From: Brienomyrus brachyistius
Taxonomy: Eukaryota; Chordata; Actinopteri; Osteoglossiformes; Mormyridae
Assembly: GCF_023856365.1 (NCBI RefSeq)
Contig: NC_064548.1
Span: forward strand, 1,116,001 to 1,180,000
Direction: 5' to 3'
DNA length: 64,000 nucleotides
Shown: positions 12,476 through 21,879 of the stretch, piece after piece
Layout of the letters: every line of letters begins with the position of its first letter
Numbering within the stretch: position 1 is the first letter of the stretch
The notes under the pieces: model-generated
Told to the model about the DNA's origin: nothing
The model's input: only the letters and a program-made list of their open reading frames with translations
Database searches by the model: none
Translations under genes and position numbers: made by a program

Positions 12476-13498
12476 AGTGTAGAATTGACTGTAAATTCCT
12501 AGCAAAAAAAACTGCCAGAAAAGTATTGCAAAATTGCTGTTAATCACTGTAAAACCCCCAGCTCCATGGGTGTCCCTACAGGTGGCTGCCCTTTGCTGCC
12601 AGGCTTGCTGTCACCTTCGTCTGTGCCCATGTGTCAAGTAGGGCAAAATGGGGTAGGTGAAAATAGAATTTCCCCAAGGGGAGTAACAAAGTACCATCAT
12701 TTCATTTAGAAAAGAATTCCAAAATGTCTTTTACAGGTTTTGTCGTATGTAAATTACAGCAATTGTCTTTTTTAAACAGAAAAATAACAATTAACTGTAA
12801 TCTAGTTTAAAATGTTATCATGTATTCTATTCAAATTATTGAAGTTACCTGGCAACTGGAATTGGCAAATACTATTGATTCCAATGAAACATTTGAAACC
12901 ACAAAATCACATGAAGAAAACGTACGCTGACCGTTACTGAAACGACCTGGTATCTGTTTCATACCTCACTTTACAACACACAGGACTTTTTTTTAACAAT
13001 TTAAAGGCACAAGTTATTTTACGTCATGGCCAAGCCACCTTTGCTAGTTTAATGGCAGAAAAATAGTCAAAGCCAGGCGCCTGGTCCACAAGGGATGTAC
13101 TCAGTCACTGCTGTGTTTATGCTTTAAACATGCTATAAACTAATTTTTTCTAACATTTTCTTTAAGAGCTAGGTGCACTTGCACCTTGGTGGATTGCTAT
13201 TATATTTGTGGATTTGCCAGGTAGAAGAAAAGAATGCTTCTCTACAGAGATACATAAACAAATCTGCTTGTACACAATGTGAAAGCGTTTGAGCAGACCA
13301 TCTACAACAGCAGGATTCCACCAAAGTAGAGGTCTGCATTCCCGTAGAATCCATGGCAATTAAGTGCAGGGCAGGACAAACTTTCATTTTTGAATGCAGG
13401 AGCACAAGGGAAGTGACTGATATGCTCGCAGTAAAAAGAATGAAACAAGTGCTTTTTGTTATCAAACAATTATTTATTTGCATGAGTAAATATAAAAT
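12476..13498. other. Intergenic, nothing recognised
   Basis: AT-rich sequence without a supported gene. Short ORFs at 13162-13483 on the minus strand show no domain, and the two overlap in different frames. Mirror 45575-46595. Confidence 0.5.
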
Positions 13499-13690
13499 TA
13501 CACAACAAAGTATAGCACGATATCACAACATTACATTGTCTCAAAGCGCTTTAGAGCACCCCCACCCAAAGCCCCCAGTGAGTAAGCCATAGGCGACAGT
13601 GGCAAGGAAAAACTCCCTAGAAGGAAGAAACCTTGGGAGGCACCAGACTCAAAGGGGAAGCCCAAACCTCCAGGGGCCGGCAGGGAGAGT
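13499..13690 (-). mobile_element. Old L2-type LINE 3' end (left)
   Basis: Read on the minus strand, it contains CTCCCAAGGTTTCTTCCT, GGGAGTTTTTCCTTGCCAC, GCTTACTCACTGGGGG and GAGACAATGTAATGTTGTGA. These also occur in the 3' region of the young L2 at 25390-25560. It is more diverged, so an older relative. Mirror about 45383-45574. Confidence 0.8.
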
Positions 13691-13744
13691 GAAAAACACA
13701 CACATCAGATAACTGCAACAGGTATTCTTCTACATATCCTATAC

Positions 13745-13955
13745 ATATGCATGATACAGTGGTTAGCACTGTTGCCTCACACCTCTGGGAACATTTATCC
13801 ATTTTCTAAAACCGCTTCTCCTGTTCAGGGATGTGGGGATCAATTTGCCTTTTGGAACAGGCGGTCAGATGGATCCCAGAGGCTACAGGCACGAGGCAGG
13901 GAACAACCCAGGATGGGACACCAACCCATCACAGGGCAGGCTCACACACACAGAT
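13745..13955. mobile_element. Rearranged DANA-like SINE pieces (left)
   Basis: Head fragment CAGTGGTTAGCACTGTTGCC on the plus strand, then pieces of the SINE body (GGCAGGGAACAACCCAGGAT, ATCACAGGGCAGG) in the opposite sense. It leads into a CA-rich minisatellite. Mirror about 45115-45328. Confidence 0.65.
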
Positions 13956-14400
13956 CATTCACACACACACACAAAACACACACACAAAAACTCACCATTC
14001 ATTCACACACCATTCATAAACACCATTCACACACCAGTCACTCACACAGCATTCACTCACACACACACCATTCATAAACACCATTCACACAGCATTCACT
14101 CACACACACCATTCATAAACACCAGACACACACCAGTCACTCACACACCATTCACACACACATAGACCATTCACATACACCATATACTCACACACACCAT
14201 TCACTCACACACGCCATTACCACTCACACTCACATGCCATTACCTCACACACACCATTCACACACCTGTCACTCACACACACCATTCACTCACACGCCAT
14301 TACCTCACACACACCATTCAATCACCATTCTCATACACACACACACACACACCACTTACACACACCATTCACACCCATCATTACCAAACACACTCACATA
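13955..14400. repeat. CA-rich minisatellite (left)
   Basis: Imperfect units of CACCATTCAC, ACTCACACA and ATAAACACCATTC. It yields His/Thr-rich spurious frames. It runs right up to the 3' end of the tryptophan-repeat gene, whose last codons (after the VV) may come from it. Mirror about 44670-45118, with a few bases of length difference. Confidence 0.9.
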
Positions 14401-15874
14401 CCATTGACATATACCACATTCCCATTTGATGTGGACACCTTCACACTGCCTGCTTCTAGATTATTTATGTTCAGGTGTTCCACTAATAATTTGTCCACTT
14501 TAGTTCCAGCAATTTCCCAATTAAGAGCATTCAGCTGGAATTCACTGTCTACAACCTCTATCTCCACATCCATAATTTCCAATTCAAATTCTGAATTAAA
14601 ACCCCTCTCTGCAGTCTCCTCCAATTTGACCTCTCCAATTTGTATTTCGACAATTTCAAATTTATCATTTACACCATCTAGCTCAAACTGGCAGAGGTCG
14701 ACCACTACGGCTCCTATTTTCAGCCTGTCTTGGTGGTCATCTGCAGGCTTTATGGAGACCGTCCTTTCATTTAACAGAAAAACCTCTAACCCATGCATGT
14801 CTAACCCCTTATCCCTCCCAGGCTGGTTGATGGGTGGTGTTGCTGGGGAGCACTCTCCTTCTTCACCCCAGCAGATGATCTCATCCCACTTGTCCCAGGC
14901 TGCCCAATACACATCATCCGTCCAGCTAACTGCCTTGGCAATTGGCTTTCGGGTGTGTGACACGATGGAACGGTCAGCCTGGTCAGAGGGTGATTCTGCT
15001 GGGGAGCACAGCTCTTCCTCATCTTCCCAGTCAATCACTTCCATCCACTTGTCCCAAGTTGCCCAGTATCGATCGTTGCTCCAGCTGACAGCTTTTGCAA
15101 TTCGTTTGTTTCTGAATGAGGAAAAACACACAGGCAATACAATAGAGCTGTCAGTCACTCCTGGCACATGGAATTCAGTTCTGCACTGACACCTTCGCAA
15201 TGAACAACTGCATTATAGCATAGGAAACTAGTTAACTTTCACATACAATTTACATATAATCAAGAAAGAAGCCTGGAACAATTTTAAATTTTACTAAATG
15301 GCAATATACTGATTTTAGTCACCAAACAAACTTTTCAGGTCTTGCTTCACTACTTTTATCTGTGTTTGTTGCAATACATCTGCCCTCTCCTGGTCTGCTG
15401 GAATATCATTGCTGTAGGCAGCACCGAGCGCAACCACCCGCATCCTCTTCCGAATGCAACATGAAAGCGCGGGAAAGCGCACGTGCAAAAGTGAAATATC
15501 ATCTAGACTTTGCGGCACAGGAAACTAGCCGACTTGCACATAAAATTTAAATATAACCAACACAGTAGCCCGCAACAATATTCACTTTATTTAAAAGCAA
15601 TGAACTAATTTACTCACAAGCAAGCGCAATTATTTACTTAAGCGCAGTAAAGCGCACGCGGAAAAGCGAAATATCAACTACACTTTGCGCATAAAATTTA
15701 AATATAATTAACATTGTACCCCGGAACAAAATCACTTTATTTAAAAGCAATATACTGACTTTACTCACCAAACATATTTTAATATACATGCAAATTTGAC
15801 AGATACTAAATAAGAAAAATTATCCGATAAAATGGGAGCAGAAAAGCAAAAGTGGGAGCAGAAAACCTCGTCAT
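14394..15874 (-). CDS. Unknown acidic protein with two tryptophan-rich repeats (left)
   Basis: I do not recognise this gene. Predicted exons: ATGACGAG at 15874-15867, then an exon from 15111 to 14394 entered through TTTTTCCTCATTCAG; the phases match and give about 241 residues. Two copies of a 53-residue repeat follow the start, each with IAKAVSW, D-YWA-WDKW and a C-x-SPA element. The C-terminal half alternates hydrophobic and acidic residues (FEIVEIQIGEVKLEE, FELEIMDVEIEVV) like a beta-rich fold. No signal peptide or membrane segment. A longer ATG frame without splicing starts at 15200. The end is uncertain: after VV the frame drifts into the CA repeat, and GTATAT there may be a donor. In this arm the exon-1 donor reads GGTTTTC, weaker than in the right arm. 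Confidence 0.5.
15120..15866. other. Intron and flank of the tryptophan-repeat gene (left)
   Basis: Contains short tandemly related stretches: AAATTTAAATATAA...TTTATTTAAAAGCAAT is seen at 15540-15595 and again at 15695-15755, with GCGCA/AAGCGC motifs. A minus-strand 67-aa ORF (15315-15518) lies here without a recognised domain. Mirror 43213-43955. Confidence 0.55.
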
Positions 15875-15878
15875 CTTG

Positions 15879-16574
15879 GTGCAGAAAACAAGTGAAGCTG
15901 CGTCTTTCAAACCGGCAGCGTCCCACGTGCCGAAGAGTCAAATGTAATCAAGCAACACGGCCCACACAATTAAATAATAACATCATAATAATTATAGCTC
16001 TTGTATAATTATTCTATATATTATTCTATAATTAGAGGAACAGACTTTTATAAGTTAACTTGTTCACCGAGAATAGTATACAACACCGTAAGCATATAAC
16101 CCTTAAAGGATGATTAATTAAAATTCGCACATTCATCCTGCATAACATAAAACAATGACTTAAAGAGACTTAATATGAAATGAACGCTACTGTCCGAGGG
16201 CATTTATCTCCACAAATCGCTATGTAACATAATGTCTTAAATACTCAGATTTTCAGAATGACAGAATCTTAACATTTAAAACTTTGTTTTGCGATACCGA
16301 TACGTAGTGATATTGGTATGTGGAACAACGTTATGTTACACACGCCTCCCACAATTCAAGAAGCTGTAGTTAGATTAAGAGCGTATTCACAATTTACCCG
16401 TTTGCCTTTTACCGTGACTGAGCACGATCCCCCACCCCAGCTGGTCTGCATTCCCCACATTGCAATTAACGATCCTGGCCTCAGCGCTTTTGTTACCGTG
16501 GGACTTTGTTATGTTGAAGAAAACATTAGAAGGGAACTTCTGTCGCACAACTGAATGAAATTTATGATTAATGC
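15879..16574. other. Upstream flank of the tryptophan-repeat gene (left)
   Basis: AT-rich, with CACGTG near 15924 upstream (minus strand) of the predicted start. A plus-strand 78-aa ORF at 16318-16554 has no recognised domain and is present in both arms. It ends at the insertion site of Rex1 copy C. Mirror 42505-43200. Confidence 0.4.
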
Positions 16575-17900
16575 GTCTTAAGTTATGGAGGCTTTAATCA
16601 AAGAGAAAATGATAGATTACCTGGACTCCAATAACATTTTGCGGGATAGCCAGCATGGATTTAGGAGAGGTAGATCCTGTTTAACAAATCTGTTGGAGTT
16701 TTTTGAGGAAGCTACTCAGGAAGTTGATGATAAGAAGGCCTATGATGTCATCTACTTAGATTTCCAAAAGGCTTTTGATGTTGTCCCCCACAAGAGGCTC
16801 CTACTTAAACTCAAAGCGACTGGTATTTTAGGTACCGTAGCGACCTGGATTGATAACTGGTTAACAGATAGGAAACAGCGAGTAGTTATAAGAGGCACAA
16901 TGTCACAGTGGGCTTGCGTTCATAGTGGGGTACCGCAGGGTTCGATTTTAGGACCACTATTGTTCCTAATTTACATAAATGATATGGATACCAATATATA
17001 CAGTAAACTGGTGAAATTTGCAGATGACACCAAGGTGGGTGGTGTAGCAGATACTGAATTAGTGGCTCAGCAGCTACAGCGGGATCTTGATTTAATTAGT
17101 GACTGGGCCGATACCTGGCAGATGAAATTTAACGTTTATAAATGTAAGGTACTCCATCTAGGGAGCAGAAATATAAAGTACAGGTATTTCATGGGTGTCA
17201 CTGAAATAATGGTAGCTGATCATGAGAAAGACCTTGGTGTGTATGTTGATGCTTCCATGTCCCATTCTCGCCAGTGTGGGGAAGCAATAAAAAAGGCCAA
17301 TAGGATGTTGGGGTATATCTCCAGGTGTGTGGAGTTTAAGTCAAGGGAGGTAATGCTAAGATTATACAATTCCTTGGTGAGACCTCACCTAGAATATTGT
17401 GTGCAGGTTTGGTCACCATATCATAAAAAGGACATTGTGGCCTTAGAAAAGGTGCAGCGTAGGGCCACAAAAATGATTCCTGGTCTTAGAGGAATATCAT
17501 ACGAGGAACGGTTACTTGAGCTAAATCTGTTCAGTCTCAAGCAAAGGAGATTGAGGGGGGACATGATCCAGGTATATAAGATTCTAACAGGTTTGGATGC
17601 TGTTCAACCAAATAGTTACTTCAGCATTAGTTTAAATACACGAACTCGTGGCCATAGGTGGAAATTAGCGGGAGAACATTTCAAGCTGGATTTAAGGAAG
17701 CACTTCTTTACGCAGCGTGTAGTCAGAGTATGGAATAGCCTTCCTGATAATGTAGTGCAAGCTGAATCCTTGGGTTCCTTTAAATCAGAGCTAGATAAGA
17801 TTTTAATGACTCTGAGCTATTAGTTTAGTTCTCCCCAAGCGAGCTTGATGGGCCGAATGGCCTCCTCTCGTTTGTATAGTTCTTATGTTCTTATGTTCTT
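16575..17900 (+). mobile_element. Rex1/CR1-like LINE copy C, left arm only
   Basis: The RT frame 16585-17823 (412 aa) is fully open: VPQGSILGPLLFLIYINDM, FADDTKVGG and the full C-terminal region, with CAG where copies A and B have TAG. Element sequence starts at AATCAAAGAG (16596), preceded by ~20 bp of filler that supplies the ATG. It ends in ATGTTCTT repeats. The flanking AATGC (16570-16574 and 17901-17905) is a target-site duplication. The right arm has the uninterrupted site near 42510. No endonuclease domain, so not autonomous. Confidence 0.95.
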
Positions 17901-18931
17901 AATGCATGGCAGCATTCTCCAAGTACAGTGGGACGGACTCCCCAACGGACCGAGAGTGCTTGTGATGTAAAATACACTAAGATAATTCAGTTCCTTTAAA
18001 GAGCGGTTCTTTTAATACTCTGTATTATAATTTTTGTGTGCTGTCCCCTTAAAAAGCATATCACCAGTATTCCTTATTCAAATTGTCCCATTAAAAACTA
18101 CAGTCCCCAAACGTCAAATTGCATGCTTCTGCATGTCACCTACACTTCATCCTCAAAATCAAAGCAGTATTAACACAAGCGACATGTGCCATCACTTAAA
18201 GCCAATGTAACTTTTTTAAAATAAAGTCTGTTTCAACTGGATTTTTACCTAAGTAAAACAACCATTTTATGTTCTATTTATCTTAAAACTACTGAAACAA
18301 ATAATTGGCTACAATGCAGTTCCGCTGTTTTGTTTGGCACCGTAAATTATGTCCTGCATTCTGTGGAAAAAAATGAAGGCTGAGGAATGTTACGTAACAC
18401 AGTTAAAATGCAAAAGTTCTCTCTGGTGTAATTCACTGCATAAAACCATGGTCTTAAGTGTGGTGTCTTCTTCATAACACTCCCTGACTTTTGTATCCGT
18501 GACCATGAGATAGGGTGGGCTGCTTTTCTTCCTTCATTTTACTAGTGTTCCTCCCTTTCCTCCCAGCCTTGGCTGGTGGTTCAGACAGCATCACCTTCTT
18601 TTAATGGACCCAGGTGTCATTTATTTTGAAGTGCAGAAAATGTTCTAGCAGAGGTCTTAGACAATTTCTGAATTACACAGAACTCTGACTTCTTCTGAAG
18701 CTGTGAGAAATTGTTCATCTGTAATTGTTGCATTGATATTTGTTGATGTGCGTGTGCCCTCCTTGAGCAGTAAAGGGGAGATCACATGCAGAGCTTTTCT
18801 TAGTCTAAATAAAAATAAAATATTCTCTTCATATAGTCTGGAAGAGCCAATTAGTTATTTCTAGAAAAATAAATAGAGCCAATGAAGGAACCAGATGTCA
18901 CAGTAACACAGGTCACTGTCTGTGGTGCTGG
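17901..18931. other. Unannotated, no supported gene
   Basis: No repeat I recognise. On the minus strand (plus in the right arm, about 41600-41960) there are short exon-like open stretches, but none long or conserved enough to call. Mirror 41479-42510. Confidence 0.4.
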
Positions 18932-19073
18932 GTGTTGGGCTGGCGCTGAAGAAATAGGATAACTGGCCAAAGTGTCCGTGTGCCTCCACTGATTACAGGA
19001 CATTAGTTAACAGTAATTAGCAATCACTTATAGTTCTCATTTATAATGATGTAAAATTATAAATATATATATA

Positions 19074-19424
19074 TATCCATCCATCCATCCATTTTCCAAA
19101 CTGCTTATCCTACTGGGGCGCTGGGGTTCCTGAGCCTATCCCAGTTCCCAATGGGCACGAGGCAGGGAACAACCTAGGATGGGGGGCCAGCCCATCGCAG
19201 GTCACACTCACATACCATTCACTCTCACATGCACACCTATGGGCAATTTAGTAACTCCAATTAGCCTCAGCATGTTTTTGATTGTGGGGGTACACCGGAG
19301 TACCCGGAGGAAACCCCACGAGGACATGGGGAGAACATGCAAACTCCACACACATGTAATCCAGGCAGAGACTCGAACCTGGGTCCCAGAGGTGTGAGGC
19401 AACAGTGTTAACCACTGCACCACC
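19074..19424 (-). mobile_element. DANA-like tRNA SINE, full length (left)
   Basis: On the minus strand: a tRNA-related head with the GTGGTTAACACTGTTGCCTC and GGTTCGAGTC boxes, a body with GCATGTTCTCCCCATGTCCT and TTTCCTCCGGGTACTCCGG, and a (GGAT)n tail. It matches the layout of DANA/mermaid-type fish SINEs. It is inserted in a TA repeat. Mirror 40985-41335. Confidence 0.85.
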
Positions 19425-19437
19425 ATATATATATATG

Positions 19438-19482
<45 letters not shown>
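19425..19482. repeat. TA microsatellite (left)
   Basis: Nearly pure TA run on one side of the SINE, with a smaller one at 19061-19074. The right-arm copy (about 40957-40984) is clearly shorter, so the tract has changed length since the arms separated. Confidence 0.9.
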
Positions 19483-19483
<1 letters not shown>

Positions 19484-19761
19484 GGACAAAATATAATCGT
19501 GATTTAATGTATCCCTTCTGCTCTTAAAAAAGCGCAATATGTCTGAATGACGAATATGTCTATTACGTTTTAATAATCTTGTTAATATTTGTTTACCTTT
19601 TTTTCTGTAATCACTCTATGTTAAAGCAATTTTTAAATCTAGCTGTGAAATTGATGATGCTGTTGTTATTCTGACTGTCTGAACATAAGTGAGGGGATGG
19701 ATGCACTATTCTATGGAGGCCTCTGAAGAGAATAAATTATCCCAATATTATATTGAGAGAG

Positions 19762-19876
19762 ATGATTAAATCAGAGCTAGATAAGATTTTAACAACTCTG
19801 AGCTATTAGTTAAGTTCTTCCCAAATGAGTTTGATGGGCCGAAAGGCCTCCTCTAATTTGTAAATTTCTTATGTTC
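19762..19876 (+). mobile_element. Old Rex1 3' end fragment (left)
   Basis: Begins AAATCAGAGCTAGATAAGAT, matching the last codons of the Rex1 RT, then a stop, GATGGGCCGAAAGGCCTCCT and CTTATGTTCT. It is more diverged than copies A-C. Mirror 40561-40675. Confidence 0.85.
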
Positions 19877-20186
19877 TAAGACATACAGTACTGTGTGAAA
19901 GTCTTAGGCAGTCCAAAGAAATGTTTAAAGCTGTTTATCTGGGTAGCAAGTGTACTTTGACTTAGAATAAATGACACAATTTAACATTAGAACATGTGCA
20001 AATTAAGAGTAACACAATAAAAACTAGTAATAACTTCTTCTGTTTTCTAAAGCGTTACTGATATCTAGTTGGATGGCTAGATGAACACCGCTTCAGTTCC
20101 CAAACTTCTCCCCAGGGGCACCTCAGCCGTTCCATGATTTTGTTAAATTTCACCAACAGCTCAATTAAATAATTAATTATACTGGT

Positions 20187-20541
20187 TTAAAAAGTCAGTG
20201 ACAGATTGACTAGCTGTACTGTATGAGGTGTGCTAGTGGCCAAGTCAAAAAATACATGGCTGCACTGGATGGTCGTTACAAATACTAGGATGATTTTAGC
20301 AGAGGTTCTGAAATGGCTAAGCTGACACACTTTGACAGGCATAATGTAGCTGAAGTTCAGCCTGTAGCTGAAGACCCTGCCCCACTGCAGAAGTTCAAGG
20401 GAATTCTGCTTTTCCTTCTCCATCACTTCCTGGATGGCCTCTTTCGAAGACCTCTTCATGCACACCCTAGCCAGATGCACTGAGAGGCTTGGCTGTGTCT
20501 TCTTGCACACGGGGCAGAGCAGGAAATGCCTGCTCGAAGCA
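20187..20541 (-). CDS. C2HC zinc-finger-like exon, open (left)
   Basis: Minus-strand stretch open from a splice-acceptor-like CCCCAG to a TAA at 20187-20189; the ATG frame is 20187-20510 (107 aa). It contains C-x2-C-x9-H-x4-C (CPVCKKTQPSLSVHLARVC), then a charged helix (EEAIQEVMEK-like) and a less distinctive tail. Similar single zinc-finger modules occur in uncharacterised multi-copy fish proteins. No partner exons were identified, so it may be an orphan exon or a gene relic. Mirror 39896-40250, same frame. Confidence 0.4.
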
Positions 20542-20704
20542 CTGGGGATAAAATAAAATTAAAAAAAGTCATAAATAAAGATTAGATTTGATTCATTACT
20601 TTTAGTTGAATAAAGAAACAGTCCAGTCATCATCAACACTGTTCGTTTCACAGTGGTTTGGATAAATAACATTTGCATATCCTGATGGCTCCTAGACTGA
20701 GTAA

Positions 20705-20827
20705 AGTACATAATCACAGCTATTGAAACATGTTAACTAATTACTTACATTTATATTAAAATAAAATTTAATTAATTAAATTAAACTTAAGCTGCTTCAA
20801 AATATTATTTTAGGTTTGTAATGTACA
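20705..20827 (+). repeat. Tandem ~115-bp repeat, unit 1 (left)
   Basis: Direct repeat of 25585-25702, with ATTGAAACATGTT, AATTAATTAAATTAAACTTA and GCTTCAAAATATT. In the right arm the two units are adjacent (39490-39731); in the left arm the L2 sits exactly between them. Confidence 0.85.
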
Positions 20828-20953
20828 ATGTGGAAAGTCCCACACCCATACAGCAAGCTTAGTAGTCTCTTGATAATCTTCCAAAGCACGACGGATTAAT
20901 CGCCTCTGCCCCCGGAGTTTTTCCCCGCTAAACGTAAGTATAAGTATATCACT

Positions 20954-21826
20954 ATGGCTCCTGTCGTTTGCTCCGAGTGCAGTATGTTTAGTTATTCTTC
21001 TCCCGTCATTAGTGGTACGTTTGTCTGCGATAAGTGTCAGCTAGTTGCCAGGCTGACGGAGAAGATCGCAGACTTAGAGGGACGTATCCGGACGTTACGG
21101 GAGATTCAGGAGAGTGAGAGTTTTATTGACGCAGTGTTAGCGGCTCCGGATATGTCTGCTATAGTGAGCCAGTCTCCCCCCGCTCCGGCAGCAGGGCCTT
21201 CGCAGCAAGGCGAGTGGGTGACGACCCGGCGGCATAGCCGTAAGTCCAAACAGGACTCACACCGGCACCATTCACCCATTCACGTTTCCAACAGGTTCTC
21301 CCCACTCAGTGAAACACCCACTGAGCCGCCTGTTGAAAGCGCTCTGGTAATCGGCGATTCTATGTTAAGAAACGTGAGAGTAGCGACTCCAGCAGCTGTA
21401 GTTAATTGTCTCCCTGGTGCCAGAGCGACCGACATCTTATCAAACTTAAAAGTGCTGGCTAAGAGTAAACGTAAGTATTCGCATATTGTTATCCACGTCG
21501 GCACTAATGATGTCCGATTGAGGCAATCGGAGATCACTAAAGCAAATTTCATAAAGGTGTGCAGCCTTGCGAAGAAGATGTCCGCGTCAGTAACATGCTC
21601 TGGCCCCATCCCTGCTAGACGTGGCGACGAAATATACAGCAGATTATCGTCGCTGCATCGCTGGCTGTCGGAATGGTGCCCGATAAATGGTGTGGGTTAT
21701 ATAGACCATTGGCGGACGTTCTGGGGTAGGCCTTGGCTTTTGAAGAGGGACGGTATTCACCCCTCGTGGGCTGGCGCCGATCTCCTGTCAAAAAGCATAG
21801 CTCGTAGTCTTAAGGCAGATCGCTGA
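20954..21826 (+). CDS. L2 ORF1: zinc ribbon, coiled coil, SGNH esterase (left)
   Basis: 290 aa. A four-cysteine zinc ribbon at C6/C9/C25/C28 is followed by a short coiled coil (about 31-55), a Ser/Pro-rich linker, and an SGNH/GDSL-type esterase domain. The GDS block has its nucleophile at about S136, GTND at about 183-186 and the DGIHP block at about 266-270. This is the ORF1 type of many CR1/L2 LINEs, thought to bind nucleic acid and help retrotransposition. The stop is TGA followed by CTA, and the frame continues open into ORF2 with no in-frame ATG before the endonuclease. Confidence 0.9.
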   Translation: MAPVVCSECSMFSYSSPVISGTFVCDKCQLVARLTEKIADLEGRIRTLREIQESESFIDAVLAAPDMSAIVSQSPPAPAAGPSQQGEWVTTRRHSRKSKQDSHRHHSPIHVSNRFSPLSETPTEPPVESALVIGDSMLRNVRVATPAAVVNCLPGARATDILSNLKVLAKSKRKYSHIVIHVGTNDVRLRQSEITKANFIKVCSLAKKMSASVTCSGPIPARRGDEIYSRLSSLHRWLSEWCPINGVGYIDHWRTFWGRPWLLKRDGIHPSWAGADLLSKSIARSLKADR

Positions 21827-21879
21827 CTAACCAGAGCCAAGCCAAGGCGGCAGGCAAACCGGCTTAACCGACCGCCTGC
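21824..21879 (+). promoter_or_regulatory. Candidate stop-readthrough signal between L2 ORF1 and ORF2 (left)
   Basis: TGA followed directly by CTA, a context known to favour readthrough in animal genes and some viruses. 24 bp downstream is an inverted pair GCAGGC (21850-21855) and GCCTGC (21874-21879) able to form a stem-loop with a small inner CGG/CCG stem. ORF2 lacks an AUG before its endonuclease, so some non-standard start is needed. Whether readthrough happens is inference. Confidence 0.45.

Larger units (their letters stand above)
18932..19762 (+). repeat. Old direct duplication, copy 2 (left arm)
   Basis: Paralogous to 517-985, split by a SINE and TA repeat at 19061-19482. A Rex1 3' end follows directly at 19762. 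Mirror 40675-41478. Confidence 0.7.

Noticed and set aside
13751..14165. His/Thr/Ser-rich frames
   Set aside because: Translation of the CA-rich minisatellite and SINE pieces.
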